A stretch of 64,000 bases of DNA, taken from the NCBI RefSeq assembly GCF_032854445.1, contig NC_088303.1:16807501-16871500 (forward strand), written 5' to 3'. The notes under the pieces were generated by a model. It had not been told where the DNA came from. It worked only from the letters and a program-made list of their open reading frames with translations, and did no database searches. The translations under genes and the position numbers were made by a program. The DNA is from Liolophura sinensis. Taxonomy: Eukaryota > Mollusca > Polyplacophora > Chitonida > Chitonidae. Positions 45,293 through 57,200 of the stretch are shown here, piece after piece. Each line of letters begins with the position of its first letter. Position 1 is the stretch's first letter.

Positions 45293-47230
45293 TCCTTATA
45301 CATTGCTTACCGCTTACATCTACATGTATCAATGTCTTCCTACATCAACCATGTCCCTTTTTTCTCCAAAATGAACATGTGGTGCGCATAAGGCCATCTT
45401 TAGACCCTCAATACATCAAGAGCTCCAAATGAGCTGTGAAATATGATTCTAGTACTAGCTGTATCCCATGATACATAATGTATCCAGGGAAAACCAAGGA
45501 CCAGTACTGGCCAGTCTACAATTAAGCCTACATTGTTTCTATATCAGCCTGAGTAAGGACCCTCCAGACCCATGGGTAGAGGGCCTGGTTGAAAGGGATA
45601 TCCATGCTGATCAATCACCCCCACAAGTTAGTACATAGACATCTAAAGCCATAATCTAACATCTCATGAAACTTCCATTTGATTTTATGGCTTTGCCAGA
45701 TGTGTTTATCTACAAACTGCTCACAGTGATAGGTTCAGTGTGCTTTCATCTTTGCACATATGTTCATCAGTCATCCTGACTAGACCTTGCTTTCAAATCT
45801 CCTGTAAACCTATTTACTGTTACACTATAATTTCCAAAGCATTATACAAAGGACATGACTCAGACAAGATTATCATAAATCTGTTGGGACAGTCTTTTCA
45901 CTTGCACTACATGTAATTATTTGTTCAGGTGACATGTGAAGGTTTAGTCTATAAGACTACTTCATCTTATCATCCACGTTTTGTCAGATGCAAAATGAGG
46001 CAATAATGCCTTGCAAACACTATATCCTGTTTCAAATGCACAGATGTTCTGCAGACCAATGTAGTTCAAAACAATGAATCTCTTGGAGTGCGGTAGTTTA
46101 GTACAGGTATACATGGTATACACGGCCATATCCAGAGTCAGTTAGGTTCATTTGGGCTCCCAAACTGTTGGAACGCCCAAAAGCTGTATTCAAACCAACA
46201 AGTAAGTTAAACAAAAATATGATGGTTTACCATTAAAAAGTTTAGTTTTCATATAAATTTCTTTCATTCAGAGACTTAAAAGCTCTTAGAAAGCATTGTT
46301 TTGAGTAGCATTTTTAAAATTTCTTTATGCAGTCACAATGTTACCATTAAAGTTTCGGATTAAAACCTTCAATGGTTTTCTAGATACGGCCCTGGTACAT
46401 TATTTTTAGCTTTCAGAAAGCACCTGTACTTTTGCTTTTATTAAGTGTCAGCTAGGTCTTTTAATGGATGTTTTCCATGGAAAGCTGTAGGCTACAAGGA
46501 CAGGAATCACAAAGCAATTCTGACTTCACTTTTTGTTTATGAGTAAGACACCAACATCAAAGTTAACACAAATGTATTTGGTGCATCTGAAGAGGTATCC
46601 AGCTGATAAAACAAATGCTACTTTTTTTCGCATTTGTCCAACATTAAAAAATGTTTCAAAAGGGGATAATCTACTACATGCCGTGTAAACTCACGCGGCA
46701 GAAGAGAAATTTGGACATGTACAGTGAATATACTTCTTACAACCAATCTGGACACAGGATTTTGTCTCAAGTTGGATAAACACCATGACAAGGCTTGTTA
46801 ACCATGGCATTTTTCACAGTCAAAGCTTTAAAGAGGTTATACCAAAGATCATTAGCAAAAAAATCAATACGATGTTAACTTGCTAATCAAATAAATATTT
46901 TCTGTATTTTCCAAGAATAGCTCAATTTATTGCCCTTCAGTAAACATCATCAGGCTCATACCTGTACCATTTATAGTGTTCAAATGAATCTAAAAATTGA
47001 AAAGTTACAACTGGAACACGTTACATAAATTATAGAACTTAATTATCGATTTTGAAGGGTAACACATTCACAGATGAGTTTGACATTTTGTAATCATTTG
47101 GGCTATTCTAAAATAACAGCCAAAATTCGATTAGACTTATGCTGCTCAACATTTTGCTAAAAATCTCCTTTTTAGCTTCTTTAATTATTGTTCTAGTAAT
47201 AAACAGAAGAATGCATGTCCTATGCCTTAA
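45293..47230. other. unique intergenic DNA
   Basis: AT-rich, with no gene-like frame or repeat that I can recognise. The URI1 3'UTR and poly(A) site probably fall to the left of 48115 but cannot be placed. Confidence 0.5.
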
Positions 47231-47232
47231 AT

Positions 47233-47410
47233 TTTGTTTATTTATTTATTTATTTATTTGATTGGTGTTTTACGCCGTACTCAAGAATATTTCACTTATA
47301 CGACGGCGGCCAGCATTATGGTGGGTGGAAACCGGGCACAGCCCGAGGGAAACCCACGACCATCCACAGGTTGCTGGCAGACCTTCCCACGTACGGCCGG
47401 AGAGGAAGCT
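47233..47410 (-). repeat. SINE family A, 5'-truncated
   Basis: Tail TTTATTTATTTATTTATTTG, GTTTTACGCCGTACTCAAGA, CGACGGCGGCCAGCATTATG through GTACGGCCGGAGAGGAAGC; the tRNA head is missing. Confidence 0.85.
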
Positions 47411-48114
47411 TAAATTTTGTGAAGAGCAACAAGATCCAGCACAGCAAAACACAGCATGGGTTGACAAAATCTGCATGTTGTCTGAGCTGGCATTAGCATT
47501 ACGTTCTTGTCATTGATAAAAAACAGTCAGATAAAATTACAGTAATTTTTGTGGTGCGAAGCTTTGTGGTGCAAAACTTTGGAACATTCAGCTCAGCTAA
47601 AATGTCAAAGTCCCAGGTCAGTAAATACAATGATTCAGTAATGTGGAAGTTACCACCCAAAGAGACGTCCACAACAAAACAACACGGCAAATTTATGTGA
47701 TAAATGAAAAAATCTGTTTTATCACAGTACAATTGATCAGTAGGGCAGTTCCAAAACAAACTTGACTGTTCTCATTCAGGTACAGTATCACATAGCAGTG
47801 TGTGGATTGAAAAATCTGCAAGTATTGCTAAATCTTCATTCTGACAATCATCAAATTTTCTGGAGACAGTGTTCACAACAGGAAGTCACATCCTTTACCA
47901 GCATGCAACTGTATAAATGACCCCACTGGGAAGAAAGAAATGTTACTCTGAGTTTTAAAAATCGTAGATTTCCACCTTCCCAATATGGAAGCATAGGGGT
48001 ACACTGTATCATCTCCTGGTGTAAGATGGTTACATCCTGTCCAAATAAGCTCCGCCTACACAGAGTAAAGGTAACATGATGCCCATATATAGAGACCCGG
48101 AAAATGTGTCTGGG
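47411..48114. other. probable URI1 3'UTR and downstream DNA
   Basis: No other gene or repeat is visible. I found no clear poly(A) signal on the minus strand close to the URI1 stop. Confidence 0.35.
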
Positions 48115-48276
48115 CTACCTGTTGGAATTCTGTTGTTTCTGTCGACCTGCTTTGAATTTAGAGACGCGTTTTGGAGGATTACCAACAGGCGCAGGAGTTG
48201 TGTCTGAGACCGAAGGTTCTGTTACCATGGGAACAATTTTACCCAAATCTCGCTCTACAATGGTGCCAGAAAATGC
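48115..48276 (-). CDS. URI1: URI1 last exon
   Basis: Acceptor tgttgttccag; 162 nt with TAG at 48115-48117. Encodes AFSGTIVERDLGKIVPMVTE and KRVSKFKAGRQKQQ, matching the human AFSGTVIEKEF and KRVSKFKAARLQQ ends. Confidence 0.95.
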   Translation of the reverse strand, partial: AFSGTIVERDLGKIVPMVTEPSVSDTTPAPVGNPPKRVSKFKAGRQKQQNSNR

Positions 48277-51200
48277 CTGGAACAACAGAATACCAGTTAG
48301 GCTGAATATAAAACATTTGAATAATAACAAGTTTCAGTTTAGAATAATCAATTACTTTTGCCTGACATTCACAAGGTAGAATCCATTTCTTAGATTACAT
48401 ATCAATCCTAATTTAGAAGATAAGAATATTTAATATAAACTCTGTCAAAAAAAAACGCAACCCCTGTCCTCGGATATCAAAAATTCGTTCGAATAAAGTT
48501 ATTGCTTCCAAACTAAATTTTAGCCAAATGTAATGATATTACACACGTTTTTAATGAAGATTACCGTCCAAACAACTGCCTTTTCTCTCCTAAGTGTATT
48601 TTATTGCTTATGACGTCACAACGCATGAACTGACCCTGTTGACGTCGCACACAGAACCATTCACATGCAAATCATGTCAATGGCAGTTATAGTGTGGGGG
48701 TGTATAAAAGCCCATGTGTTTTCGTATTTTATTCATTCATTCGTCGACGAAAGGCAGTCGGTAAAATGCCGCGACTGAGTGCTGCCGACCGAAATATCGC
48801 CATTGGTCGTCTTCAAGCCGGAGAAAGTTTTAGTACTATTGCACGACACCTAAATGTTCACAAAACAACGATATCCCGACTTTGGAGCCGTTACAACAAC
48901 TTTAATTCGACCAACGATCGCCCGAGAAGTGGAAGGCCAAGAATCACGACCCCACTTCAAGATCGGTACATCCGGGTCCTTCACCTGCGTAATCGGCATG
49001 CCCTACCAACCGTGACTGCCACACAAATACCAGGTTTGAGGAGAGTGTCGGCTCAAACGATTAGGAACCGTCTGAAAGAAGCGGGTTTACGTGCCTGTAG
49101 ACCAGTTGTTGGACCTGTACTACGCCCCTTACATCGACGCCTACGACTCAGGTGGTGCAACAACGTAAGGATATGGACTTTACAAAACTGGAGGCGCATC
49201 TGGTTTTCTGATGAATCCCGTTTTCTTTTGACACGTCACGACGGAAGACAGCGTGTGTATAGGAGACGTCATGAACGCTTTGCGCCCATCTGTGTCCGGC
49301 AGGTGGACAGATTTGGCGGAGGCAGTGTTATGGTTTGGGGAGCCATCTCGTACAACCAGAAATCAGACTTGGTGATCGTTCCAGGGAACCTGACAGCCCA
49401 ATGTTATATCAACCACGTGTTACAGCCTCACCTTCTCCCGATTATTGACCCACAGACACAGCTTTTTCAACAGGACAACGCCAGGCGTCACTGCACGTGC
49501 AACAATGAACTTTCTGCAGGATTCCAACGTCAATGTCTTGCCGTGGCCCTCTAAATCACCAGACCTCAACCCTACTGAACACCTGTGGGATACTCTGGAT
49601 CGACATGTGCGTCAACGTCAGCCACTGCCACAGACGCTTCAACAGCTCGCCGTTGCGTTACAGGAGGAGTGGAGGGCCATTCCCCAGGAGAGAATCCGGC
49701 GTCTTATCCGTTCTTGTCCAAGGAGAGGCCGTGCAGTGATTGCAGCTCGTGGTGGTCATACGAGATACTGAGGAAGACGCCCCCTGGTGAGCAACTGGTG
49801 TCTGTGAGATGACTTTTGAAAAGACAGTTTTAAACATGACCATCTTGATTATTATTCTGCCAAATTTCTGACTTCTGTCTTCAATAAGAAAAAAGTTGTG
49901 CCGTCCTAAAACTAAATATTAAAATCTCTAAAACATGGGGGTTGCGTTTCTTTTTTGACGGAGTTTAATTAAAACGTCATTAGGCAATCCTAACTTAACT
50001 GACATGTCATTCTTTTTTGGCTGTTTTAAAAAAAAATTATCTCCTGAGCTTGTATGTACATATTCATGGAGTTTTTTTTATCATACTTAAATTTTTCGGT
50101 CATATGATGACGAAGAGTCATTGGATGTGTGTATATATACTGTGTATCCTTGTGGCATGGTGAGTATATGCTGTAAGAGTGCTGCCGCCACTGAAATATC
50201 ATGCTGCAGACACCAGACATGACGCCCCACAAAGTTAGATTATACTGACAACGGGCCATTCAATCCTGCTTCCCTGTTTCAAACTCTCAGTGCTCAGCAT
50301 CAAGCAGCAATAAGTACCATTTTTACACTGTTTACTGACTTTGAGGTGGACATTCTAACCGTTAGGCCACCAAAGCAATAGACATGAGCTTGTAAATGTA
50401 TTAAAGTATGAAGACTATGTCTATCTGTCCTTGGGGTTGTGTCCAGGCCGGTAAATGTTCACTATAAAAACACAGCTTCACAATGAGTGATGTTTCCTTT
50501 TTCATTTTGCTATGTGTTTTTTGGCATCAGCTGAACACATTAAACAAAAAATACTTAATTTATTGCAACATAAATTAAGAACTCACTTCAGTAGGATGTG
50601 CTAAAAATGTGTTTTTCTCCACACCACTTTGTTCAGTGGTACTTTCCATCCCTGCCCCACCCTTTGACTTAAGAATGGACTTTGGATGTGTGGGCTGGAA
50701 GAGCTTGTATATGTCAGCTGGGCTGGTAATCTGGGGAGGGTCTGACACCACAGGGTTACTGGAGTTATCTCCTCCTGTTCTGCACAGCTGATCCGCTCCC
50801 TGTCACATGAAACACATCAACAAATAATGGATTATCATTTGGGGTGGGAATGGTTCAAGGATTTACCTGCTTGAGTTTAAGTTCATGTATGCATTTGTAA
50901 CTTGTCTGAAGCAAGTGCTGACTTACAAGGCTGAATGTTCACCTTTCTCACAGCTACACAAGTATTACTCCACCTGGTAGGATCAAAACCAGCAGAAAAT
51001 GGCGTAAGGACTACCTCAAAAATGACAAGTAAGTAAGTCCTGATCTTATTTACGAATACATGGCTAGCATTTCTAATATCTTATGATATGCAGACCTGGA
51101 GTTATCACTTTTTCTTTCAGCTTACAAGTGATTACCTTGTTCATTCATACCCTTGGAGGTAGAAATGCAGAGAGCCTGCAGCAAGTAGAAATGCAGCGAA

Positions 51201-54200
51201 GTATGGCAGTTCTCAAAATTGACAAAACTTTTATGTATGAAACACCTTCATACTTGCATAAATTAAGGGCATGTTCTGAAGTCTGATGAACAGAGAAACG
51301 GTTTGATTATTTGATTGTGCTCAAGACAGCATGATCAAGAATATTTCGCTCATATGATGGCATCATGGTGAGTGGAAAATGGTCAGGCCTGAGGAAACCC
51401 ATGACCATTAGCAGCCTGCTGACAGACCTTTCACTGTACCAGAGGACAGGAAGCCAGCATGAACTGTTCTCGAACTTAAACCGACCACATTGGGCAGAAG
51501 GTCCTATGTCATTATTCTGTACCCTATACAACTTAGATACATGAAGTCACATCCTATGTGTAGGTCTGACAGGTGTCTTTGACCTAAAATACCTGTACCA
51601 CTTAGATACATGAAGTCACATCCTATGTGTAGGTCTGACAAGTGTCTTTGACCTAAAATATCTGTTCAACTAGGCATGCACAAATCAAAACCGTACACTT
51701 CTATGTTTTGTACACTGAAGATTCAAGACTGAGGTAATTTCTCCTCTAACACTGAAAATACATTGTATTATATTTTCTGCGAAGTCTTCATGTAGCCAAA
51801 ACATAAATTATTAAAATTAACATAACCATTAAAATGGGAACAGGTTGGAGAGTGGTGTACCTGAAGTAATTTCTTTATTTATTTATCTGATTGGTGTCTT
51901 TCACCGTACTCAAGAATATTTCACTTAAATGACAGCAGCCAGCATAATTGTGGCAGGAAACCAGGCAGAATCCAGCGGAAACCCATGACCATCAACAGGT
52001 TGCCGGCAGTACCTGAAGTAACTACTAACCTGTGTATGCGTAAACCTGATGACCTTTGGCCTCTCCACCCCTCCCAGTTCATCCTCCACCTCCTCCTCAC
52101 CAGAACTGCTGATCTGCTCGCTGCCTCCATCTCTTTCATCTGCCCATCGTACAATTCTTTCTCTGATAGGAGATGGCTTTTTATCTATCCTGTTGTCTGT
52201 CATGGGAATCCTGTATAAGAACAAGTGACAAAAAAGATTTATAACGTTCTGATTATAAAAATAAATTAAAAGTCATGGGCAATACAAAGTCCATCTAGAA
52301 TTACCCTCAATTATCACCTACGAGAAAAGTAGCTACCACTCAAATATAATACACATCCTACCATACCACACACAGTCAGTTCATGTAGTAGCTGTGTTGT
52401 ACATACCCTTACTAGGTTTTCTTTAACATTTTTGTGTGTTTTTGTTTAACACCATACTCAAGAATATTTCACCTGATTTGATGATGGTTAGTTTTGGATG
52501 GAGAAAATTGAAGTCCTCTTAGTAATTCCCCAATCTTTTTTTTATCAACATTCATCAGAAAGTATATCAGTACTCTGTTAAAGACAGGCAATATTCTGAG
52601 TGATTGCTTGGGGTTTAACATCGTACTTAACAATTTTTCAGTCATATGACGACAAAGGAATCCTTACAGTGCATGTAATGTGCCTCCTTTTTGCAGGACG
52701 GATTTCCACCGCTAATTTATCTGGTGCTGCTTCACTGAGATGCCTTACCAAAGGCAAGTAAGTCGCCCTGCCCGAGCCATTATACTGATACGGGTCAACC
52801 AATCATTGCACTATCGCCTTCATGCTGAACACCAAGAGAGGAAGCTACAACTGCCTCTTTTAAGGTCTTAGGTGTGACTTGACCCAGGATTGACCCTGGA
52901 TCTACCGCTCCCGAAGGGGACGCTCTACCAACTGCCATTGGGGCAGGTCGGCAATATTCTGATTTTCTCAGTTTTTCTAATGTTAATCAAATGGGCCTTT
53001 TTGGAATTTTTATCACTGAATTTCTCTGAAAATATGCTTCTAACCTACAACTCACTTCAGCAGTTAATAGCTTGATATGTTATCTGCATTCACACAAAAT
53101 TTTAGATTTCTCAATTGATCGGAAAGAATTTCAAATTACGAAAAATTGTTTTACAGCACCATCTTTTTCAGATCACTGAAACAACTTAACCAGGACTTGT
53201 ACAGCTGTCAATCAAACATGTGCACATGGGTCATTTTATAAGCAATTTAGAACCGTTCTTGGTGAACAGCTTGTTACCGTGTACGTACAGGGAAAAATGA
53301 TACACAGCAGCAATTTATGTGTCCTTTGGAGAAGGCTTCTTTTCCGGGCGAGTCTCGCTGATCGCCGGTAACATACAGTGTACATCAAAGTGGGACAAGA
53401 CTGCATGAAGCCTTTTCATAACTCAATAGACCCAGCATGTAGTCGGCGGGTCAGTTAACTATGACCAGGCCCAGTTGTGCCTTCTTCTATTCTACCTCCA
53501 CGAATACACCATCATGCACCACTCTATGGTTAAAACTGAAACTTTAAAATATAAAGATACTCAGTGACCATATCACAACCCATATCATATTCTTATAAGC
53601 ATCCTGTTACCGTGACAACTCCTTCATCTCTGTTTCAATTCTCTCTAACTGGTCTAATCTGGCCCACAGCTCATCATCAGACAATGGCTTTTTGTGCTGA
53701 CTTCCGGCTAACTTTTCCCTTTCCTCCTTGTCTTTTTTTCTCTGCCTCTGAAGATTTCTTCTGTGTTGTTCTACATGTCAAGGATATAAGCAGCTTGTGA
53801 ATACATACCTTAATTCATCATTAAAAGATTAGCATTTTCACATGAAGATAATTTCAGATGATGAAATCAACTTTTCAAAAAGCTTGAACAAGAGATTTAC
53901 TATACCACTACTAACCCACTCATCAAAATTAACAGCTTTCAACTTGAATAGCTGAATTTCACCATGGAGGCACTGTGAGCTGCTTTAACAGTCTACAGTA
54001 TTCTGAGGCGGGTCATAGTCTGTCTTTTCCAATGTATTTTTTTCCCAATGAACTGATGTTTCAATCCACTTTCCTTCTGTATTGTTACCTGGGGGATAGT
54101 ATTAAATACACTTAACGCCAGTTTTCATAATTATGGACACAATTCTTCCATCAAAAGCTTCAAGTAAACAAGTATCAAGTTACTTTTTTAACCATATCTA

Positions 54201-57200
54201 CATGTAGTTACTTCACAAGTTAACGCCTTTATTTAAGCACCTTTCCACTTTTGTTCCTTCTCAGCATCGTACTCCTCTTGTATCTCCACCATACCATCTT
54301 TAGCCTGGTAACAGAACGTGCAAAGTGTATGAATTTTACTGGAACAAAGCTAATACATGTAAAAAAAATTTCACATTTCTAGCTAAAAACATCTCTTTTA
54401 TGTGGAAGACGGCTACAGGTGTATATGTATAATAAAAATCTGTTTCTCTGTAATAATACTGGTTAATATTCTGGCTACTGAAGACTCAAATTCAAGCCAT
54501 AAAACACTCATTCTACATGTAGTCTTTGACCCTGTAGTCAAACGAGGCTTTAACAATGACTGCCTTTCACGGCAGAAGGTTCATTTCATTTATAGTCTTC
54601 TTTTGTGTACCTCTGATATGTCCTGAAGCTGAGATGTGATGTCCACTCGTGGCTTCAGTAGCTCTCTCTGCTTCTCTAAATCTGCTATCTGCTTGTTGAT
54701 ACCTGCAAACAAAAGGTAAACAATGGCATGTTAACAAGCAAAAATTAGCATCAAACTTTCATCACATCTGCTGACAACACTTCAGAAGCAATAGTTAACA
54801 TTTTTATACATGGTATTATGCAAGCATCATAAACATGTAAGAACATCCTTCTTAAAACTTTGGGGTGAAGCTGTTCTTCTAACACAGCACTGATATGTAA
54901 AACCAATACATCACAAGACGAAGTACAACATAATGAAAGTTCATGAAGGATGTGACTCATTTTTATTAGGTTTCAACTGGTGGTAGAGACAAAAGGTAAA
55001 CAAATCATTTAACCTTAGGTGAAACAGTAAAGTGAAAAAAAAGTTTAAGGACTGACAATGCCACACCATAATACTGGAAAATTTCTGATAGCTACGTTTG
55101 AACAACTGTTATGGCAGTTATCAGAGAACATGTATCCATGTCTGTTTTCTGTCTGTTCAGTTATTCATGTCAGTACATAGCAATAACAAGTTTAATGCAT
55201 AACTCACAAGGTAAAGAGTCTAATATGTAGTTATATATTTACATGGAGATTCCCTCTGGTTTTGCTATGTTCCTTCTTCTGCACAAATCAGATAAGGTCA
55301 TCTGAGCAATACAATGTTATGTATACTATATTTCTTCGAATTTTTGGGACACCTGGCCTCTTCTTTTTAGTCAGTATACATGTAATTGTAGCAGGAGTAT
55401 TTAGTTTCTTCTTTCTTACACGGTTATATCATCTCATGAACAAAATATTCATATCTTTGATTTTCAAAAAAGCTTGTAAAGAAATAAAACATTTTGTTTT
55501 CAGCACTATTAATAACTGTCCCAAAATTAGAAGAATTAAGATAATCTAACGTAAATGATGTTGAATTGAGAGATCCAGACAATACTACTGACCCACAAGC
55601 CTCCTGTCAATGATCTCACAAGCCTGCTTTGCTGACCGCTCAGCAAACCAGTTATCTCCTAGAAGAACCAACACTTCATTTGTGTGTACCAGTTTACCAG
55701 GCATGAAAGCTTTGCTTCCAATGGGTACCTGAAAATATTTAAAGGGAGATAACTCATCTCACATACACCTGATCCTCCCTCACTTTTCATCTAAGGGAAG
55801 TCATACAAATAATGGCTTTACACCACAATATCAAAGCCATATCATAGTGAGAAAGAAAGTGGAGGACTGCTACTTAACAAAACTTATACTTATCTATTTC
55901 GTAAAGAAGCATGTTTTAGTGATAACAAGTAGTCCCTATTTCCTCTCACTTAGTCACACTGTCCTTTTACACGTCAACATTTCACAATGTTCTACTGTAA
56001 AGGGATACAGGATCAATTCTGAATGGCTGGTGTGAGAAATAGGCAAGTCCAGGCTATGCCTTGCGTAGTCTGAATTTTAGGTATGGTACATTTATTGAAG
56101 CATGATCATGGTTGCTGGATTTAGCCCCGGAAACCCTATCTCTGCTGTCAACTATTCAGCCTCGATTCTGTATTCTTATAAAGATAAAGGAAAAACTAAC
56201 TTGAAGTACACATATGTGTATTATTGGATAAAATAATGTTAAACACTGCCCAGGAAACTGGTTTGATTAAATTTATATTATAATTTTTTCAGCCCAGTAA
56301 AACCCATTTGAAACACTAGATTTTAGGGTGGCCTTTTCTGCCTATTGTGACAAGTGAATTCACATTAGATTTCTGCCTCTTGATGCACACAGGCTGATAG
56401 GTGTCTTCATTCAAATGCACATCCATAAAGACTTACGAATGTGTTCACTGAATGGACACTGAAATGATCTATTTCAAACACTGAGAGGTCAAACAACTTC
56501 ACTGATGCCCACTAGATCACTAAAGAATCCGATGTGTCAAAGTATTTTACTTGCATGTAATATACTTTATACTGCCATAGCCACTATACCCAAAGCAGAT
56601 TTCTCAGGGGTTGATATTTAAGTAACATCTGCTGCTTCAGAATCAACAATGTCAAGGATTGTATGTTGAGTTGGAGGCAACTGGGCTGAATTGCAGACTT
56701 ACAAACTTACCTTGTAGGGGTGGGAGACTTTATCAGGTAGAGTCCTCAACTTCTCCTGAACAGTGGTGTAATCAGTCTTAAACCTCTTCCTAAAAATACA
56801 AAAAACTTTTCGTTAAATTCAAATGATAATTAATGCATGTATATATCTGAGAATGACTTACCAAAATATACAATGAAAGAAAACTTGGGTCTTACTTATA
56901 TTTAACCAATGGCGCATTTAATCCCTGTCAAATCCTATAAAAATATATTATATACACATGTACATATGCATAATTCATTAAAAAAAAAATTAATGTGCGT
57001 GTATAAGGGCAGCATCAACTAGAACATTAAATCAGCTTACCATGTAGATAACTGCTCCTCTGTGGCCTGGATAGCTTTATCCTGCTCTTCTCTTAAGCGG
57101 CTAAGGTGTCTCCTCTCCATACTCAAATCATGGCACACCTTTTACGAAAGATACAATTCTATATTACACACACCCTATTTCAGATGCCTATATATATATA

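Noticed and set aside
48115-48330. URI1 last-exon frame starting at a methionine at 48330
   Set aside because: The part before 48276 is intron; the acceptor tgttgttccag and alignment to human URI1 start the exon at AFSGT.
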